Shown: positions 50,412-63,152 of the stretch, in pieces
Layout: every line of letters begins with the position of its first letter
Position numbering within the stretch: position 1 is the first letter of the stretch
Assembly: GCA_032622095.1 (NCBI GenBank)
Contig: CP136066.1
Coordinates: 111,561,319 to 111,625,318, forward strand
From: Siphonodentalium dalli
Lineage: Eukaryota; Mollusca; Scaphopoda; Gadilida; Siphonodentaliidae
Direction: 5' to 3'
DNA: 64,000 nucleotides
The notes under the pieces: generated by a model
Seen by the model: only the letters and a program-made list of their open reading frames with translations
What the model was told of the DNA's origin: nothing
Database searches by the model: none
Position numbers and translations under genes: made by a program

Positions 50412-51320
50412 ATGACAATAGAGATAATCGCATTCTTGTTTATAAGATAAGATCAGTGATAATTTCCGCAGATACTGGGGTGGGTGCTGGGGTATATAAG
50501 CAATGTGATTATGGCATATTACCAACCTGAATGGTCAGTGAGTTCCCAAAATCTCATTCTATAAACTATGTGATGAATTTTGTGTGCGAACCACTTCCAT
50601 GTGGAATTCATTGAACAAGAAGGAACTGTTTTGATGGTTTATATTGATGCAAAAAAAGGCGAAATCTATGCCAGTTACATTCATCCAGTCAATGAGGATG
50701 ATTAGCAATTTATCATAGCCAGCACAGGCTCAGGTCTTAATTATGGCACCCTTTGAAAAAATGAACTTGTTAAGCGAGCTACCTTGTCCAAATGGGTTAT
50801 CTTAAGAGTGGTTATCTAGAGAATCTGTTTGGTTTTGTTAGGCCTGTATAAGCAAAATCTTTGTCTACCATTTCTCAAATCACTGTTTCAAATTTGAGTA
50901 GGCACATGCATGTTTGCTATAAATACGGCAATTATTACAAGTCAGAACAAATAATTATTATGATTATCTACTAGATTGATATTAGATTAATTTTGAATCT
51001 CCTTGTTTAAACTGTTACACTAAAACATAAAGTCCATTACACAAGGTAATCTGTAATTCATTTGGGGCATTGAAGAATGCCTCTGGCTGAAAGATATGCA
51101 CGATGCAATGAGCATTATTGTTCCCACTATTTAAAACACAATGGTTTGGTTGAGAAATCAGCCCATTATGAGGTACAGAAAGGTGTTTTTTTCAATGTAA
51201 AGAGTTTTCTTCGTCACATTTTGTACTCTATCTCAATAATCCAGAATCTAATTTTGTGAAAAGTATAATCTCCATCAGACTGAAGAAGGGAGATTACTTT
51301 AGCCTGCAGATTGATGGTAC

Positions 51321-51360
51321 GCCTAAGTGAGTACCTTTTGGCCTAAGTGAGTACCTTTTG
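51321..51360. repeat. Exact 20-bp tandem duplication
   Basis: GCCTAAGTGAGTACCTTTTG twice in a row. Confidence 0.95.
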
Positions 51361-54300
51361 CGTGGGGGTGGTATGTGTACAGTAAAAATTACAAAATTGT
51401 TCTGATGGCATTACAGGAATATTAAAGGAGGAAATATTTCATCACATTTTACCAGTTATTGGATCATAGAATTTTAATAATTTTGTCGTAAAAACTTGCA
51501 AATTCCCATCTTTTGAAATTTTGGGCTGCCATTAAAATTGGGACTTAAGAGTAAGACAATTCCTTATTCACATCACACTGCTACATTTCTGAAAAGTGCT
51601 TGAGCACTAATAATTCACTGTGACAACTCATAATTTATGTGAAAATGGCCCCGGTTTACCAGAAGGCGCCATTTAGGAACTGCCCTCTTCATTATTTTCA
51701 GTGTTCATTAACTCTAAACAACTACATTTAACCCTTTTCCAGCTGCAGCTTGGAGACTCAGCTATTATGCATAGCTACATACAGTAGGTACAGTACTGTG
51801 GAGGCCTTTAAGTCAGAATATGCACATGTTTGAATGCTAAGCAATCCAGATAGCTCACAAATTTTCTGTCAACTACCACAATTCAAAACAGTTATGCACA
51901 AATTATGAACAAAATTGTGCACAGAGTGCTCCTCCAGCATGTCGTTTGTCTCCCCTTTCTCTCTTTAAAACACTCTTCTGTCAGTTTAGAGTAAGAATGG
52001 TAAATAACCTGGGATTGTGGGTATTTTATGTCTTTAACCCATCTTCTGTCACCTGGTAATCACACTTGCATGCACCTATCTTTGTATTTGTATAGAACTT
52101 GATGCGAAATTGTGATTTTTCGCCAAACTTACTATAAAATATTTCCACTGAACATATACTGGAGATCAGGCTACATCATTTTTTATTCAATTCTGATCGA
52201 GTAGATCTCATCCAAAAATTCCATCTATAGTTTTCATATTACACTATATGCATAGAAATGTCTTCATTCAATCACGTTTTTTCGAAATGTTTTAGACGTG
52301 CTTTTTTGCTCTTAATATTGCTTTCTTTGTTTGAATTCTCTACAACATAAGAAAGGAGTGTTTTACTACCTTTCAAATAAATTTTCTAAATGGCTTCAAA
52401 TTCTGAAGCTTATGCTTCTTACCCAAATACCAAATTTGCTTTGAAGCTATACACATTTTCATCCAAGTGCTGTTTTCAGGGCTTGCACGTATCCACTCAA
52501 AGTTTTGTCACTCATAAATTCCACTTTGAGCCGTTTGGGAGAGGTGCTATATAAATAGACCACATTTATTTTAACTTATTTGATTTTTGGTTGATCATTT
52601 CAGCTTCAAAAATTTATGTTAGTTTAGTTAGTCAGCAAGGAGTCACCAAAGACTTAATATGTAAATTTGACCACCTACAAAACATCTTTAGCTTAATTCA
52701 TCGCTATTGATAAAGGGAACAATCATCTTTTCAAATCGTTGTTTTCATTCTAAATCTATATCACAGCCGCATAAACACTTGTACGATGCCACTCAAAAAT
52801 ATGTGCCCATAAGCATACTGACCATGGCACACCATTTTGATTTTCAATGGATTCTCAATTCAAAATATCCATTCTTCATATGATGGGATTTTACGCGAAC
52901 CTCCCTAATTAGCAAATTCTGACTTGGCAGTTTAAATCACAGTTTGATGCAACTGATCAAGCATTGTTTTCGCAATGATGAAACATGACGAAGGAAAAAC
53001 AAATAGAGCCAATGCTTTTCAAGCGATTAATCTAGTCAGGCGTGATACTCCTGATTAAAAAATAATTCCCGTCATGCAAGAACTCAAAATTTTTGCATAA
53101 CAAATTTCTGGAGAACAGCAACGTAGGTTTAAAGAAAATTTAAACTGATATTCCAGATGCCCAAAAATCTTAAGATAACAATTAGCTTGCAATACATGCC
53201 AGCTGGAAAATTTTTATCTAAAAGTAAGTGGTAGATAATTCATAATCAATACCAAAAATAACAGGAGAGCTGAAACCAGACCATTTTATAAGTAGAAATT
53301 CACATGATGAACAATTTTCATATAAATATTACACACTGTGTGATTGCTCACTTCGGTATGGTAATTGGTCATTGAATATTATTAAAACATTGTCTGAACA
53401 ACTTGTTTCCGAGGAATTTCCTTTGAATTCCTTTCTTGATGAGGGTTTAAATTAGAGTGACAGAACATGGGTTGGAGACAGTGAAATTTCACAAAGTCAC
53501 AATCTTTTGCTATAAATTGTTTATTTAACCATATTAAATATGTTTTGAAGATGATGAATAACTACTGGAAGAAAACATCCTGGTCAATATATGAAATGTT
53601 TGAATAATGTTAAATATTAGTTGGAAGGCTATAAAACATTTTTTTTATCCCTGTTTAATATGACCCTATTTAAAGACATATTCTCTGAATTTTTCATTTT
53701 TTTTTTTAGATTATTTGAAAATAAAAGTTTTCATCTTATCCCATATAAATAATATAAATAATAATCCAAATGAACATATTGATTACTGTAACTTGTTGCA
53801 TTTGGTTGAAGCAAGTACATACATATAACGTTTTACTATACCAATAGAAGACTATCACCCCAATACAATGTTTTAAGATTCATGAGAATCCAGTAAATTA
53901 TTCATTTTTACCATTTAATTGAAACATCAATGTAATTGTGGTACCATTTTCATTCCATTAAAAGTGATCATGCATTAGTTTTTGACACACTAGCCATGAT
54001 ACTTCTGAATTGATATCTGTTTAATTTGATATAGAGGTGTATTCTACTGTAATAAACTTCCATGGCCATATAGGCCCTATGTATCATCACGTGTCATGAA
54101 CTGTTGCATGGTCCCAACTTTTTTGCTATCAAATGATTCAAATTTAAAATTTTAAAAACCTGCCATTATCTCACATACCACAGTGGAAATTAGTTACTGT
54201 TACTGTTTTGCAAAGCACTACTACCACAGTCTGTGCACCATTAGTTGCAGAATTTCACATGTCAGACAAGCAACTGTGCACTATTTTGTCCCAGCAATTT

Positions 54301-55055
54301 GTGCACAAAATTTTGTGCGTGCTACACACAGATTTATCCAGCCCAGAGCACACAATTTACACCACTCCCATCACAGTACTGTGCCACGCCCCAAACTAAT
54401 TCATAATTATATTGTACTTATTGTTTATGACATGAATGCCTGATTGAATTTGGTCATGTATTTTGACTGCAAGAAAAATACAGCAAACTGCATGAACCAT
54501 TGAAAAGGTGTTCATGCTCAGTTTGCTCAAAAATTGTCGGCATCACAACTCTTGACCAAATTTTATTCACCATTTATGGCTTATATTTACATACTTAAAA
54601 TGGTTATATTATTAATAACATTGTCACTGTTTAACCTCTTCGCTGCTAAATTATGTTATGACATCGTGTGCTGGGCTGTTGAGGATATTGCATTTTTCCA
54701 GTAGAAAAATATAATGGGAATATCACAAGAACCATAACACTGACTCCGTTGAAAGGCTTAGAGGTAAACTTTGACAATTGTCATATACGAATAATTACAG
54801 ATACTCTTTGGTGCTCTGCCAAGTGTAATTAATCATAAATTTGCCTTGTATTTCCGCAATCTGTAGTTATATCTGCGACGTCGGTTATTGGAGAAAACTG
54901 CAGTGTGGTTACTGGTTTATGAACACACTAACTCAGTGGGTGTAGCTATCATGTAAGACTGAAGAAATATTATGTGTATGTAAAATATAATTGTATATTT
55001 GATTCAACAAATGACTTATTTATATTGTTTACAGGACAGTATTTATGTCATCAAT

Positions 55056-55353
55056 ATAATGCCCTAAATAATTGACTCAGTGAGAGCTTTCCGATGAATG
55101 ACAACATGCCACATTTCCGACTAAATCCTGAAAATTTACCCATAATTATGCTGTGGTTAAGGACTCCTTAACCACAGCATAATTATGGGTAAATTTTCAG
55201 GATTTAGACGGAAATTTGGCATGTTGTCATTCATCGGAAAGCTCTCAGTGAGAGCTTTCTGATGAATGGCAACAAGCCATATTTCCGACTAAATAGTGAA
55301 AAATTACCCATAATTCTGCTGTGTTTAAGGAGTCGATTATTTAAGGCATTACT
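55056..55353. mobile_element. TA-type MITE, rearranged inside-out copy
   Basis: The ends (AATGCCCTAAATAATTGACT, ATTTAAGGCATTACTA) match the family at 49430 and 56799. The middle contains an extra, near-perfect palindrome centred at GGACTCCTTAACC near 55166, made of the GAAAGCTCTC-to-GTTAAGG arm in both orientations. It looks like a fusion or nested insertion of family members. Flanks are decayed. Confidence 0.8.
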
Positions 55354-56124
55354 AGGCATGGTAACACCTATGGAGAATATCAACATTAATTTATTTCCAA
55401 TAATCGTATTATTTTCCTATTTTACTATATATTGGTCAAAATGTACAACTTTTGAAATTAAAGGGGTAGACCTGTTTGAATGCACAGATTGATTAAAATT
55501 GGTACGTCAAATGATCAAAATACAACACTGGAAAGTTCATTCAAATTATGCATCAGAGAGTATTTTATCCATGACAGTAGAAGTTTGTAATAGCTATATA
55601 ACAATAGAACAAACTTAAATATGCATGTAATATCTTTCTTGAACTTGGAAGAGGTTTATAGAAACTATTAATAGATAGGTTTGCCTCATCTGCTATGCCA
55701 ATTTAGATAGCTTATGTTTTCCCTCAATGGCATAACAACAGCCTGAAACCACCACAATGATTGGAAATTTAAGACTGGAAAATCAGTTGAAATTGTTCTA
55801 AAGTTTCATTTTGTAATTATTAAATATTTAATAGGCATGAAATCTTATTCCAAGTCAAAAGTTGAAGCTATTCATACTTTCAGTCTAACTTTAAGCTTGA
55901 TTGAAAATCTGGTGAAAATATTCCAAGTTCCAACCATAGTGAAATGTTAGATTGGAATTTTCCAACACATGAAAAGGTTTCAATACAAGTAGGAAATTTC
56001 TAACCTGCCACCCAAGGAGAGAGGGTGCAGATGATTAACAATATTAAATTCAATCTGGTTCTAAGGGTGGGTGTCAGTTGGAAATTTGCGGTCTTGACCA
56101 CCCGGTCACCCCTAACCTCTAGTG

Positions 56125-56209
56125 ACATCCCTGCAGGATGATATATGTGTTTATTATTACCTCCATTACTGAAGAGCATACATAGTGTTACACATCCCTG
56201 CAGGATGAT
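56125..56209. repeat. 18-bp direct repeat pair
   Basis: ACATCCCTGCAGGATGAT at 56125-56142 and 56192-56209, identical. The word itself is centred on a CTGCAG palindrome. Confidence 0.9.
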
Positions 56210-56798
56210 GGTTGGTGAATCAGGTGATTTTATAAATGAAAGAGTGCATGCATCAGTGCTCCTGGGTCTCTGGGTCCTCTATGAGAAATCATCAGTAAAT
56301 GTAAAATTCCCAGGGCCGTCTTCAGACCTATTTGCCTTGGTGCTTTTCAGTCAGACATATGGATATTACATCATTGTGCTGAAGATGAGACATTTATTGC
56401 TTTCATTTGATATGTTACTAGAATCGTTAATACAGATGAAATGATGATGACTTGGAATTATTTTGGGAGATAGAAGAATTACTTATTTTTGGTCGACTTG
56501 ATTTGGTTTGATAATGGTTTGTAGGCATGCACCGGTAGGCGTCATGTTGTCATTAACATCTGATTTGGTTTAAGTTTGGTTTGTGACTCCCAACTCAGAA
56601 ATGCTTGGTTGATTTCAAACAAAATTCTATTCTGATAGCCCATGTACATAATGGACAAATTTTGCCTCTTTGATCATTTTCTCTGTTTATTCTTCAAGTT
56701 TGCCCTTTAACCCTATCGTGTCATGGCAGTAAATGATCCCTCGATCTGCACTGACTCTGATTGGAGTTGATTTGAAGTTTGATTTTGACAATAACATA

Positions 56799-56950
56799 CA
56801 GTAATGCCCTAAATAATCGACTCCTTAACCACAGCAGAATTATGGGTAACTTTTCAGGATTTAGCCGGAAATATGGCTTTTTGCCATTCATTGGAAAGCT
56901 CTCACTGCTGTGGTTAAGGAGTCGATTATCGATTATTTAGGGCATTACTG
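56799..56950. mobile_element. TA-flanked MITE, copy 2 (152 bp)
   Basis: CAGTAATGCCCTAAATAATC at the left, GATTATTTAGGGCATTACTG at the right, TA on both sides (56797-56798, 56951-56952). The loop side ends in GGAAAGCTCTCA. No coding capacity. Confidence 0.92.
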
Positions 56951-57268
56951 TAATTTATGAGACCGAACCCTTGATTGTTTTTAGAAAGGGGTGGGTATAA
57001 AGCTACCAATACAGCAGCAAGTACTTATATGAAGCTCGAGAGTCGTCTACAGAATGAAGTCATCTTACCATTCTTGGAATATTGACCTCCAAGTGTCAGA
57101 CCTTGGCCTGGTCTAATATTTACTGCAACAAATTTATCGGACACTTTTTCTCAAGACACAGAAATTAACATTTACGGTCAGAAGATTAAAATTTTAAACC
57201 TGTGTGCCATAATCAAAGCCTTGAAACCAATCTATACAATAATTGTTTCTCGGTTCACCTTTAAGTGT

Positions 57269-57666
57269 CCTGAGAGGGTGGTGTGATAGGGTAGCACTGA
57301 GAGGGTGGCAGTGAGAGGCTAGTACTGAGGGTGGAAGTGAAAGGGTGGCAAAGAGGGTGGCAGTGAGAGGCTAGTACTGAGGGTGAAAGGGTGGCAATGA
57401 GAGGGTGGCAGTGAGTGTGCAGTGAGAGGTTGGTACCGAGCGGGTGGTACCGAGAGGGTGGTACTGATGGGTGGTACAAAGAGGGTGGTACCGAGAGGGT
57501 GGTAGCAAGAGGGTGGCAGTGAGAGGGTTGTAGAGAGGGTGGTACTGAGAGAGTCGCACCGAGAGGGTGGCACCAAGAGGGTGGTGGTGTCAGGGTGGAA
57601 GTGATGAGGTGGCAGTGAGAGGGTAGCACTGAGAGGGTGGCATGGGAGGGTTGTACAGGGTGGGAG
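57269..57666. repeat. GAGAGGGTGGYA minisatellite
   Basis: About 400 bases made of 13-15-bp units of the form GAGAGGGTGGTACC / GAGAGGGTGGCAGT, roughly 27 copies. Minus-strand frames of 145 and 154 codons rich in Pro/His/Ser/Leu arise from the near-15-bp period. Unit length varies so that no frame is preserved, and they are not called as genes. Confidence 0.92.
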
Positions 57667-58062
57667 GGCTGGTTCTTGGCCTTCAGTCTCACTTTCATTT
57701 AACATTGAGTCACATTCATTTTGCTGATTGGTGGCTATATTTATGTCATCTCTACTTGAATCCAGCCTCTTTTTTTCACACAATTGTGTTTACCCCACAT
57801 AATCTAGATCATCCAACAATCCGTACCTATGACCTCTTGTCTGGCAACGTTAGCAGCTAGTGCATTAACCCAAAAGTGCAACTGTCTGTGCATTTGCCAA
57901 ATTCAGGACATCTTCAAAAGCATTGCAGGCATCCTGTTTAAATTTATGTGGTGCAGGTTTCTAAGGGCAATAAGTTTAATGAAACTCAGTGACATGTGTA
58001 TACACAGGGATTAAAACCTATATACTTGATAGCTATTTGGAGCCAGGGACATGGTGACGAGT

Positions 58063-58088
58063 GGGGGGGGGTATTTAGGGAGTGTCTC

Positions 58089-58128
<40 letters not shown>
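58063..58128. repeat. G9 then C39 homopolymers
   Basis: A nine-G run (58063-58071) is followed 18 bases later by 39 C in a row (58090-58128), the longest homopolymer in the window. The two could pair as a short hairpin. The exact length is unreliable in any sequencing method. Confidence 0.9.
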
Positions 58129-58129
<1 letters not shown>

Positions 58130-59072
58130 AACGTTTATTATCAACATTGTTCTGGATGAATGTCAAAATTATCAAGTTAATCCCAATTGTTAGCTGAATA
58201 CTCAGTAGACCTACTAAAGGCTGAATCTCCATAAAATGAAAGTTGGAATCAAATAACTACCCATCAGCCTCAGGACCTTTTCATTTACCAAGGGTTAGAG
58301 ATTAAGATAATTTCTCAGCTTAATTAATAGGAAAAAAACATCAGCGGATCGAGAAACAATACTTTACTGTGGTGAGCTATGTAATTGGATTCACATTGAT
58401 TTGTCGCAAAACTGATATTCATTCTTTAATTATGCTTGATGGGATCATGTATTACCTCTCCGATATGGCATATTCATATCCTCACTATACAATACATAAT
58501 TTATTTTTCACTCACACACATTATGTGATGGCAATCTCAGCTTTTCTCCTGTGTTCCATATGTCCTATTGACTTCATCCTTCTTTGATACAAGAGGATCG
58601 AAAAACCGCTATTTGTGTGGACCTCAAGGAATAACGGTAGCGTCCTTTGTGATTGATGGGGCCCCGCTGCATGTGGTATCGAACATTACATGAACATTAA
58701 TTCCTCACACTCAAGAGTTTGATAATGCATCCTTCCCCACTGAGAAAGTAATTTTTTGTGTTGCCAACGTGACCTTTTTCCAATAGAATTGATCATAGAA
58801 TGCATGGTTTTCTCTGTTGTGCTGTTAGTATGACAATAACTTTGCTCATTAATTAGTCTGACAAGGAAGAGTGTGATCATTGCTATTTGCTCATAACTTC
58901 CATAGAAGATCTTACTGTATCATTGCTATGTGGGCGATTGTACTTTCAGCAGATTTTCACACAATGTGCTTCTTTGTCTTTCCACTGTTAATTGGTGTCA
59001 ACCTACCAAACCTATCCTACTTCAGCCCATCTAATTCAACAAAATTTACAAATATTTTATTGGTGAAAAAAA

Positions 59073-59083
59073 GGGGGGGGGGG
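59073..59083. repeat. Poly-G run
   Basis: Eleven G directly after an A-rich run. Confidence 0.9.
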
Positions 59084-59649
59084 ATAATTTGTTTAATTTC
59101 ATAATCATCTTCTCAACATTCGACAAATGGACAAGTAGAACTATACACAAATTTCACATTTTGAAAATGAAATCTTTTATTTTAATTATGAAATCAGTTA
59201 AGTATTTCTGTCCATGAAATAGTTCACTTAATGTAAATGAATAGGAATGCAAACGAAAATATTCTGCCATCAAATAACACATACTTGATATTTTAAGGTT
59301 CAGGGCACACAAATATTTACCATGAAATTTTTGTAACTTGTTTGGACAACATCACAATTGTTTTTTCCAGAACTTATGTGCTAGGTGCTGTGTGAATCAT
59401 TTATATTGTCACATATCTCCATTCAACAACGCATAGCTGCAAAATAAATATGATGAATACTGGATGAGTTAATTATTTTACAAAATGGGGAAATGTTGTA
59501 GTATTGATGCATAAACCATGCTAATTAATTACTTGTTGCCTTACTGCAGTATTCATGTTCTAGTTATACTCAGAAATTTGGCAAAAGCTATTTGAGGTCT
59601 GTAAATTATTCACCAATATTCTACGACCAGGGATGTTGTCTCCATTTGT

Positions 59650-59663
59650 GGGGGGGGGGGGGG
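59650..59663. repeat. Poly-G run
   Basis: Fourteen consecutive G bases. Confidence 0.9.
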
Positions 59664-60333
59664 TGTCCAAATTAGATTTTCCAGTCACCTCCAACACCTT
59701 TTTCACACTAAATAATGGTTGGAAAATCAAACTTTCAGAATAATTTCAACCTATTTTTGGCCTGATATATCCCAGCCTGAAATTTTATAACTGAAAAATT
59801 GACCAAATTTAAGGTAGATGTCATTCACCCAACTCCCGTGTCCTCGAGTACTAAAGAGACTACTACGCTACCTGGCTCGAATGTGATCGAGAAAAAAAAC
59901 ATTTTTGGCCCATGATATTCGTTATACACAATCAGACACAAAGTGAATAAATAATGTGTCTTGTGATTGCATGATGAAAGATTGTGCCCTTTTAGCCAAA
60001 CTCAAGTGAGGATGCAATGACTAAGGATGGGAGGGTAATGTGCCTCATGGGCAATGGTGTTGGAAATTCAGAATCAAAGTGCATCATTCATGATGTTTTG
60101 GGGGAAAAGATTGTTCATATCAGAACACTTCTTTTATCCGAAAGTCTGTCGTGATGGGATGTGTATTGAGATGGGCATGGCTATGGAAATTACTCTACTG
60201 CTGGTCAAATCTATTTAATTTATATATACCTCTGCGGTTAGCTGGAACAAACAGTGAAACAGCATGGTACTATAATTGTTCCTGACAAAATGCCTGTTCA
60301 TATATATGTCAGTACATTGTATTCCCATTTTAA

Positions 60334-60578
60334 CCCTTTCTTTACTAAATAAATAGATTCTCCTATTCAGTTATAAAAGTATATATTGGAGTGGTCTATT
60401 ATTCATTTGGAGGTGTGATCTGGAAAATTAAGCAGACGACAATTTGACAAAAAGATAATACTAGTGCAGAAATATTTATATTCAATGGTGGGAAATGTAC
60501 AGATATGGTCGTATGTTGAATTTATTATCTGATCATTTCGGAACTACTCGTAATAAATGATATCTAGAACAGAAAGGG
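60334..60578. mobile_element. TTAA-flanked (piggyBac-like) MITE, family C
   Basis: Exact TTAA on both sides (60330-60333, 60579-60582). The ends CCCTTTCTTTACT and AGAACAGAAAGGG form short terminal inverted repeats of the CCCT...AGGG type seen in piggyBac elements. The body is shared with the copies at 30829 and 61815. Confidence 0.85.
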
Positions 60579-60593
60579 TTAATATCCTTTTAA

Positions 60594-60732
60594 CCCTTTC
60601 AGTGCCAAGTCCAATTTTTGTATCAACCAATATTTCCTTGATCATTTTTCAAATTTATTGATTATAATAATAATGTGATGCATTGATGGAAAGAGCTCGT
60701 TGATACAAAAATCGAACTTGGCACTGAAAGGG
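60594..60732. mobile_element. TTAA-type MITE, family D, short copy
   Basis: CCCTTTCAGTGCCAAGTCC at the left, AACTTGGCACTGAAAGGG at the right, flanked by TTAA and a mutated TTAT. It is an internally deleted relative of 26721-27141 and starts only 11 bp after the preceding TTAA site. Confidence 0.85.
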
Positions 60733-60832
60733 TTATTAAGTATGTATGCTATTTTGTGACTGATATTTAGCTTAATAAAATTAACTATTGCAGTCAGGGA
60801 TGGACGGAGAGGTTATTAGTTTGGACCCAGAC

Positions 60833-60960
60833 AAGCCCTCAAAATAAGGTGCTGGACATTTACAGAATGAGGTCCCAGAGGGTGAATTTTGTGATGGTAC
60901 CCCAATCAATGGGCCACCATTGCCAAATTCATCCTCTGAGGACCTCATTCTGCATTGTCT
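60833..60960. mobile_element. hAT-like MITE relic
   Basis: CAGAATGAGGTCCCAGAGGG and GAGGACCTCATTCTGC in opposite orientation with degraded ends (CAAGCCCTCAAAATAAGG). A further fragment, CAGAATGAGGTCCTCAGAGG, lies at 61183-61202. No target duplication remains. Confidence 0.65.
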
Positions 60961-61539
60961 CATCTGCTATGGGAGACCTAGACACAGATGTAAGTTCTCA
61001 GATGGTGAAGAGGGTGATGTGCCCCCATTGGGTACATCCATTATGCATTATGTAATCTGCCAATTTGGGGATGCAGAGAAACTAAACTAAATAAGAAAAA
61101 CAAATTTTCCAAAGAAGTTTCTAAAGAAACTAAAAAACTTGTTAATTTGATGATAAAGAAACTCCAGAGAAGATGAGCATAAGCAGAATGAGGTCCTCAG
61201 AGGCTGAATTTAGCAATGACATGAGGGGAGGCTGATTTTCATGCTAGATTTGGGTTGGACATTTCAAGCTTCCATTCAGATTACAACCTGCCATTAAATT
61301 AAGAAATGTCATTCATTCGGTGCATGTTTACACACATTTCAAAGATATTGTCACCAGACACTGAGCCAGTGTCCCATGCATTCTGAAATATTTATTACTT
61401 GTCACTTATAATTCTTGTGATTGAATGGTTGTTCTTACAATGTGTTGCTGTGTATGATATTTCACCATCTCCTTATCATGACCACGTGGCAGTTGATGGA
61501 TTGGAAAGGATCCACTAACTTGGCTTGCTCCTCGAGGTA

Positions 61540-61794
61540 CAGTAATGCCCTAAATAATCGACTCTTTAACCACAGCAGAATTATGGGTAATTTTTCAGGA
61601 TTTAGTCGGAAATATGGCTTGTTGCCATTCATCGGAAAGCTCTCAGGAAATATGGCTTGTTGCCATTCATCGAAAAGCTCTCAGTGAAAGCTTTCCAATG
61701 AATGGCAACCAAGCCATATTTCCGTCTAATCATGAAAAATTACCCTTAATTCTGCTGTGGTTTAATAAGGAGTCGATTATTTAGGGCATTACTG
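61540..61794. mobile_element. TA-flanked MITE, copy 3 (255 bp)
   Basis: CAGTAATGCCCTAAATAATC to GATTATTTAGGGCATTACTG with TA at 61538-61539 and 61795-61796. The internal GGAAATATGGCTTGTTGCCA block is duplicated in tandem, making it longer than the copy at 56799. Confidence 0.92.
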
Positions 61795-61814
61795 TATTTA
61801 TTCCAGTTGATTAA

Positions 61815-62029
61815 CCCGTTCTATACTAAATCGATTCTCCCACTCAGTTATAAAAGTATACATTGGAATAGTCATACTATTCATCTGGAGGGGCTTTCGG
61901 CAAAAATAACGGATAATTCAAGTAGAACAGGAGTCCTATCTATTGGAGGGAAATGATCAGATAATAATGACCTAACATTTTATCTGAACAAGGGAACTAC
62001 TCGTCAATGAGTATTTAGTATAAAAAGGG
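61815..62029. mobile_element. TTAA-type MITE, family C, third copy
   Basis: TTAA|CCCGTTCTATACTAAATC at the left; AAAAAGGG|TCAA at the right (one change in the target copy). Shares CAGTTATAAAAGTATACATT and GGGAACTACTCGTCAATGAG with the other copies. Confidence 0.82.
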
Positions 62030-62200
62030 TCAAGGAAGATAATACTGGAAATTTCATTTCTAAATTAGTGTGCAATTTAAAACACATTTTGTGAAATGCA
62101 TTCAAGACATTTAATATAGTAAAATAAACCAATTCCAAGTGTATTCTAGACTTCTATATTTTAAATGCCACATCAATCAATTCATGAAGTGTAGACTTAA

Positions 62201-62528
62201 CCCTTTACCCAACAGAAGGGCCCTGTGTCAATGCATTCTCTTATATATGCGAGTCGACCATAGGTCGCCTCGCATATATAAGAGAATGCATTGGCTTAAC
62301 ACATTAAAAATTATAAAATTGTTAAAGAATGTAAGAAAAAATGGTAAAAAGTGTTAAAAAAAAGATTTTTTTTAGGCCAATGCATTGGCACAGGGCATAA
62401 CTGTAACTATCACAATGTGGTCAAGGAGCCGGTTCCAATGATATCCATATTTGTATGGTTCTATTGAGACAGACCGAAGATATTTTAGTCTGTTGAAGCT
62501 TTATTTGGCCGGTTTGTTGGGTAAAGGG
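62201..62528. mobile_element. TTAA-flanked MITE, family E, copy 2 (328 bp)
   Basis: Exact TTAA at 62197-62200 and 62529-62532. Terminal inverted repeats CCCTTTACCCAACA / TGTTGGGTAAAGGG. It contains a 25-bp-arm hairpin (CAATGCATTCTCTTATATAT at 62228 onward) related to 49.68-49.83 kb. Confidence 0.9.
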
Positions 62529-62842
62529 TTAAATATAAACCAATAACTATACTGATTTTATGTCTCCAGATAGTAGGTTTGTTCCAACGACCTGTGAGCA
62601 TTTATCTTGAGTCGAGAAACTAGTTCCATTGTCTCTGTTTAAAATTAACATGGCAGCATATATGGCGGATTTTGTTACACCGAAAACATCAAGGCATTTG
62701 TACCCTGTTGTTGCCAAGATCATGAAGCCAAAAGGACATAAACTTTGTTATTCAAATATCAAATTTGAAAGTATATTGTGCTATGAGAATGAGCTTAAAA
62801 CACTCCCAAATTACTATTTCTTTGGCTTCAGGGGTTAATAAA

Positions 62843-63152
62843 GTATTTGATTCGAGTCAAGGAACCCACCCATCAAATCCTAGAGTTATCAGATATTGAT
62901 TTTTGAAATTTGGTATTTCTTGAGATGTACTTATTTGTGGCCTGGAAAAAATTTGTCAAGGTGATGCAGTCTCGGACATATTTCGTTTAATAAATAACAC
63001 ATTCTGGAAAATTTTACACCATATAAATTGAGAGCGGTTAGCAATAGTTTGTTGTAATTAGTCAATTCTGATAACTAAAACGTATTTTGAAATGTTGTTG
63101 TTGTAACTTGATGATATGGGGACCATCTGATAGGATTGAGTACCTTTAAATT
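62843..63152 (-). repeat. Dispersed repeat, family I, minus copy
   Basis: The reverse complement matches 27413-27828 in ordered blocks (TTTAAAGGTACTCAA, GGTCCCCATATCATCA, GTTATCAGAATTGA, ATCAATATCTGATAACTC, GATGGGTGGGTTCCTTGACT). It is shorter than the other copy because of internal deletions. Confidence 0.75.

Noticed and set aside
57261-57783. 145- and 154-codon Pro/His/Ser/Leu-rich minus-strand frames
   Set aside because: They are translations of the GAGAGGGTGG minisatellite in overlapping frames, with varying unit length and no conserved frame.
62629-62838. 69-codon + strand frame as a possible next RBPMS exon
   Set aside because: No similarity to the RBPMS/cpo C-terminal tail and no acceptor in the needed phase was identified.
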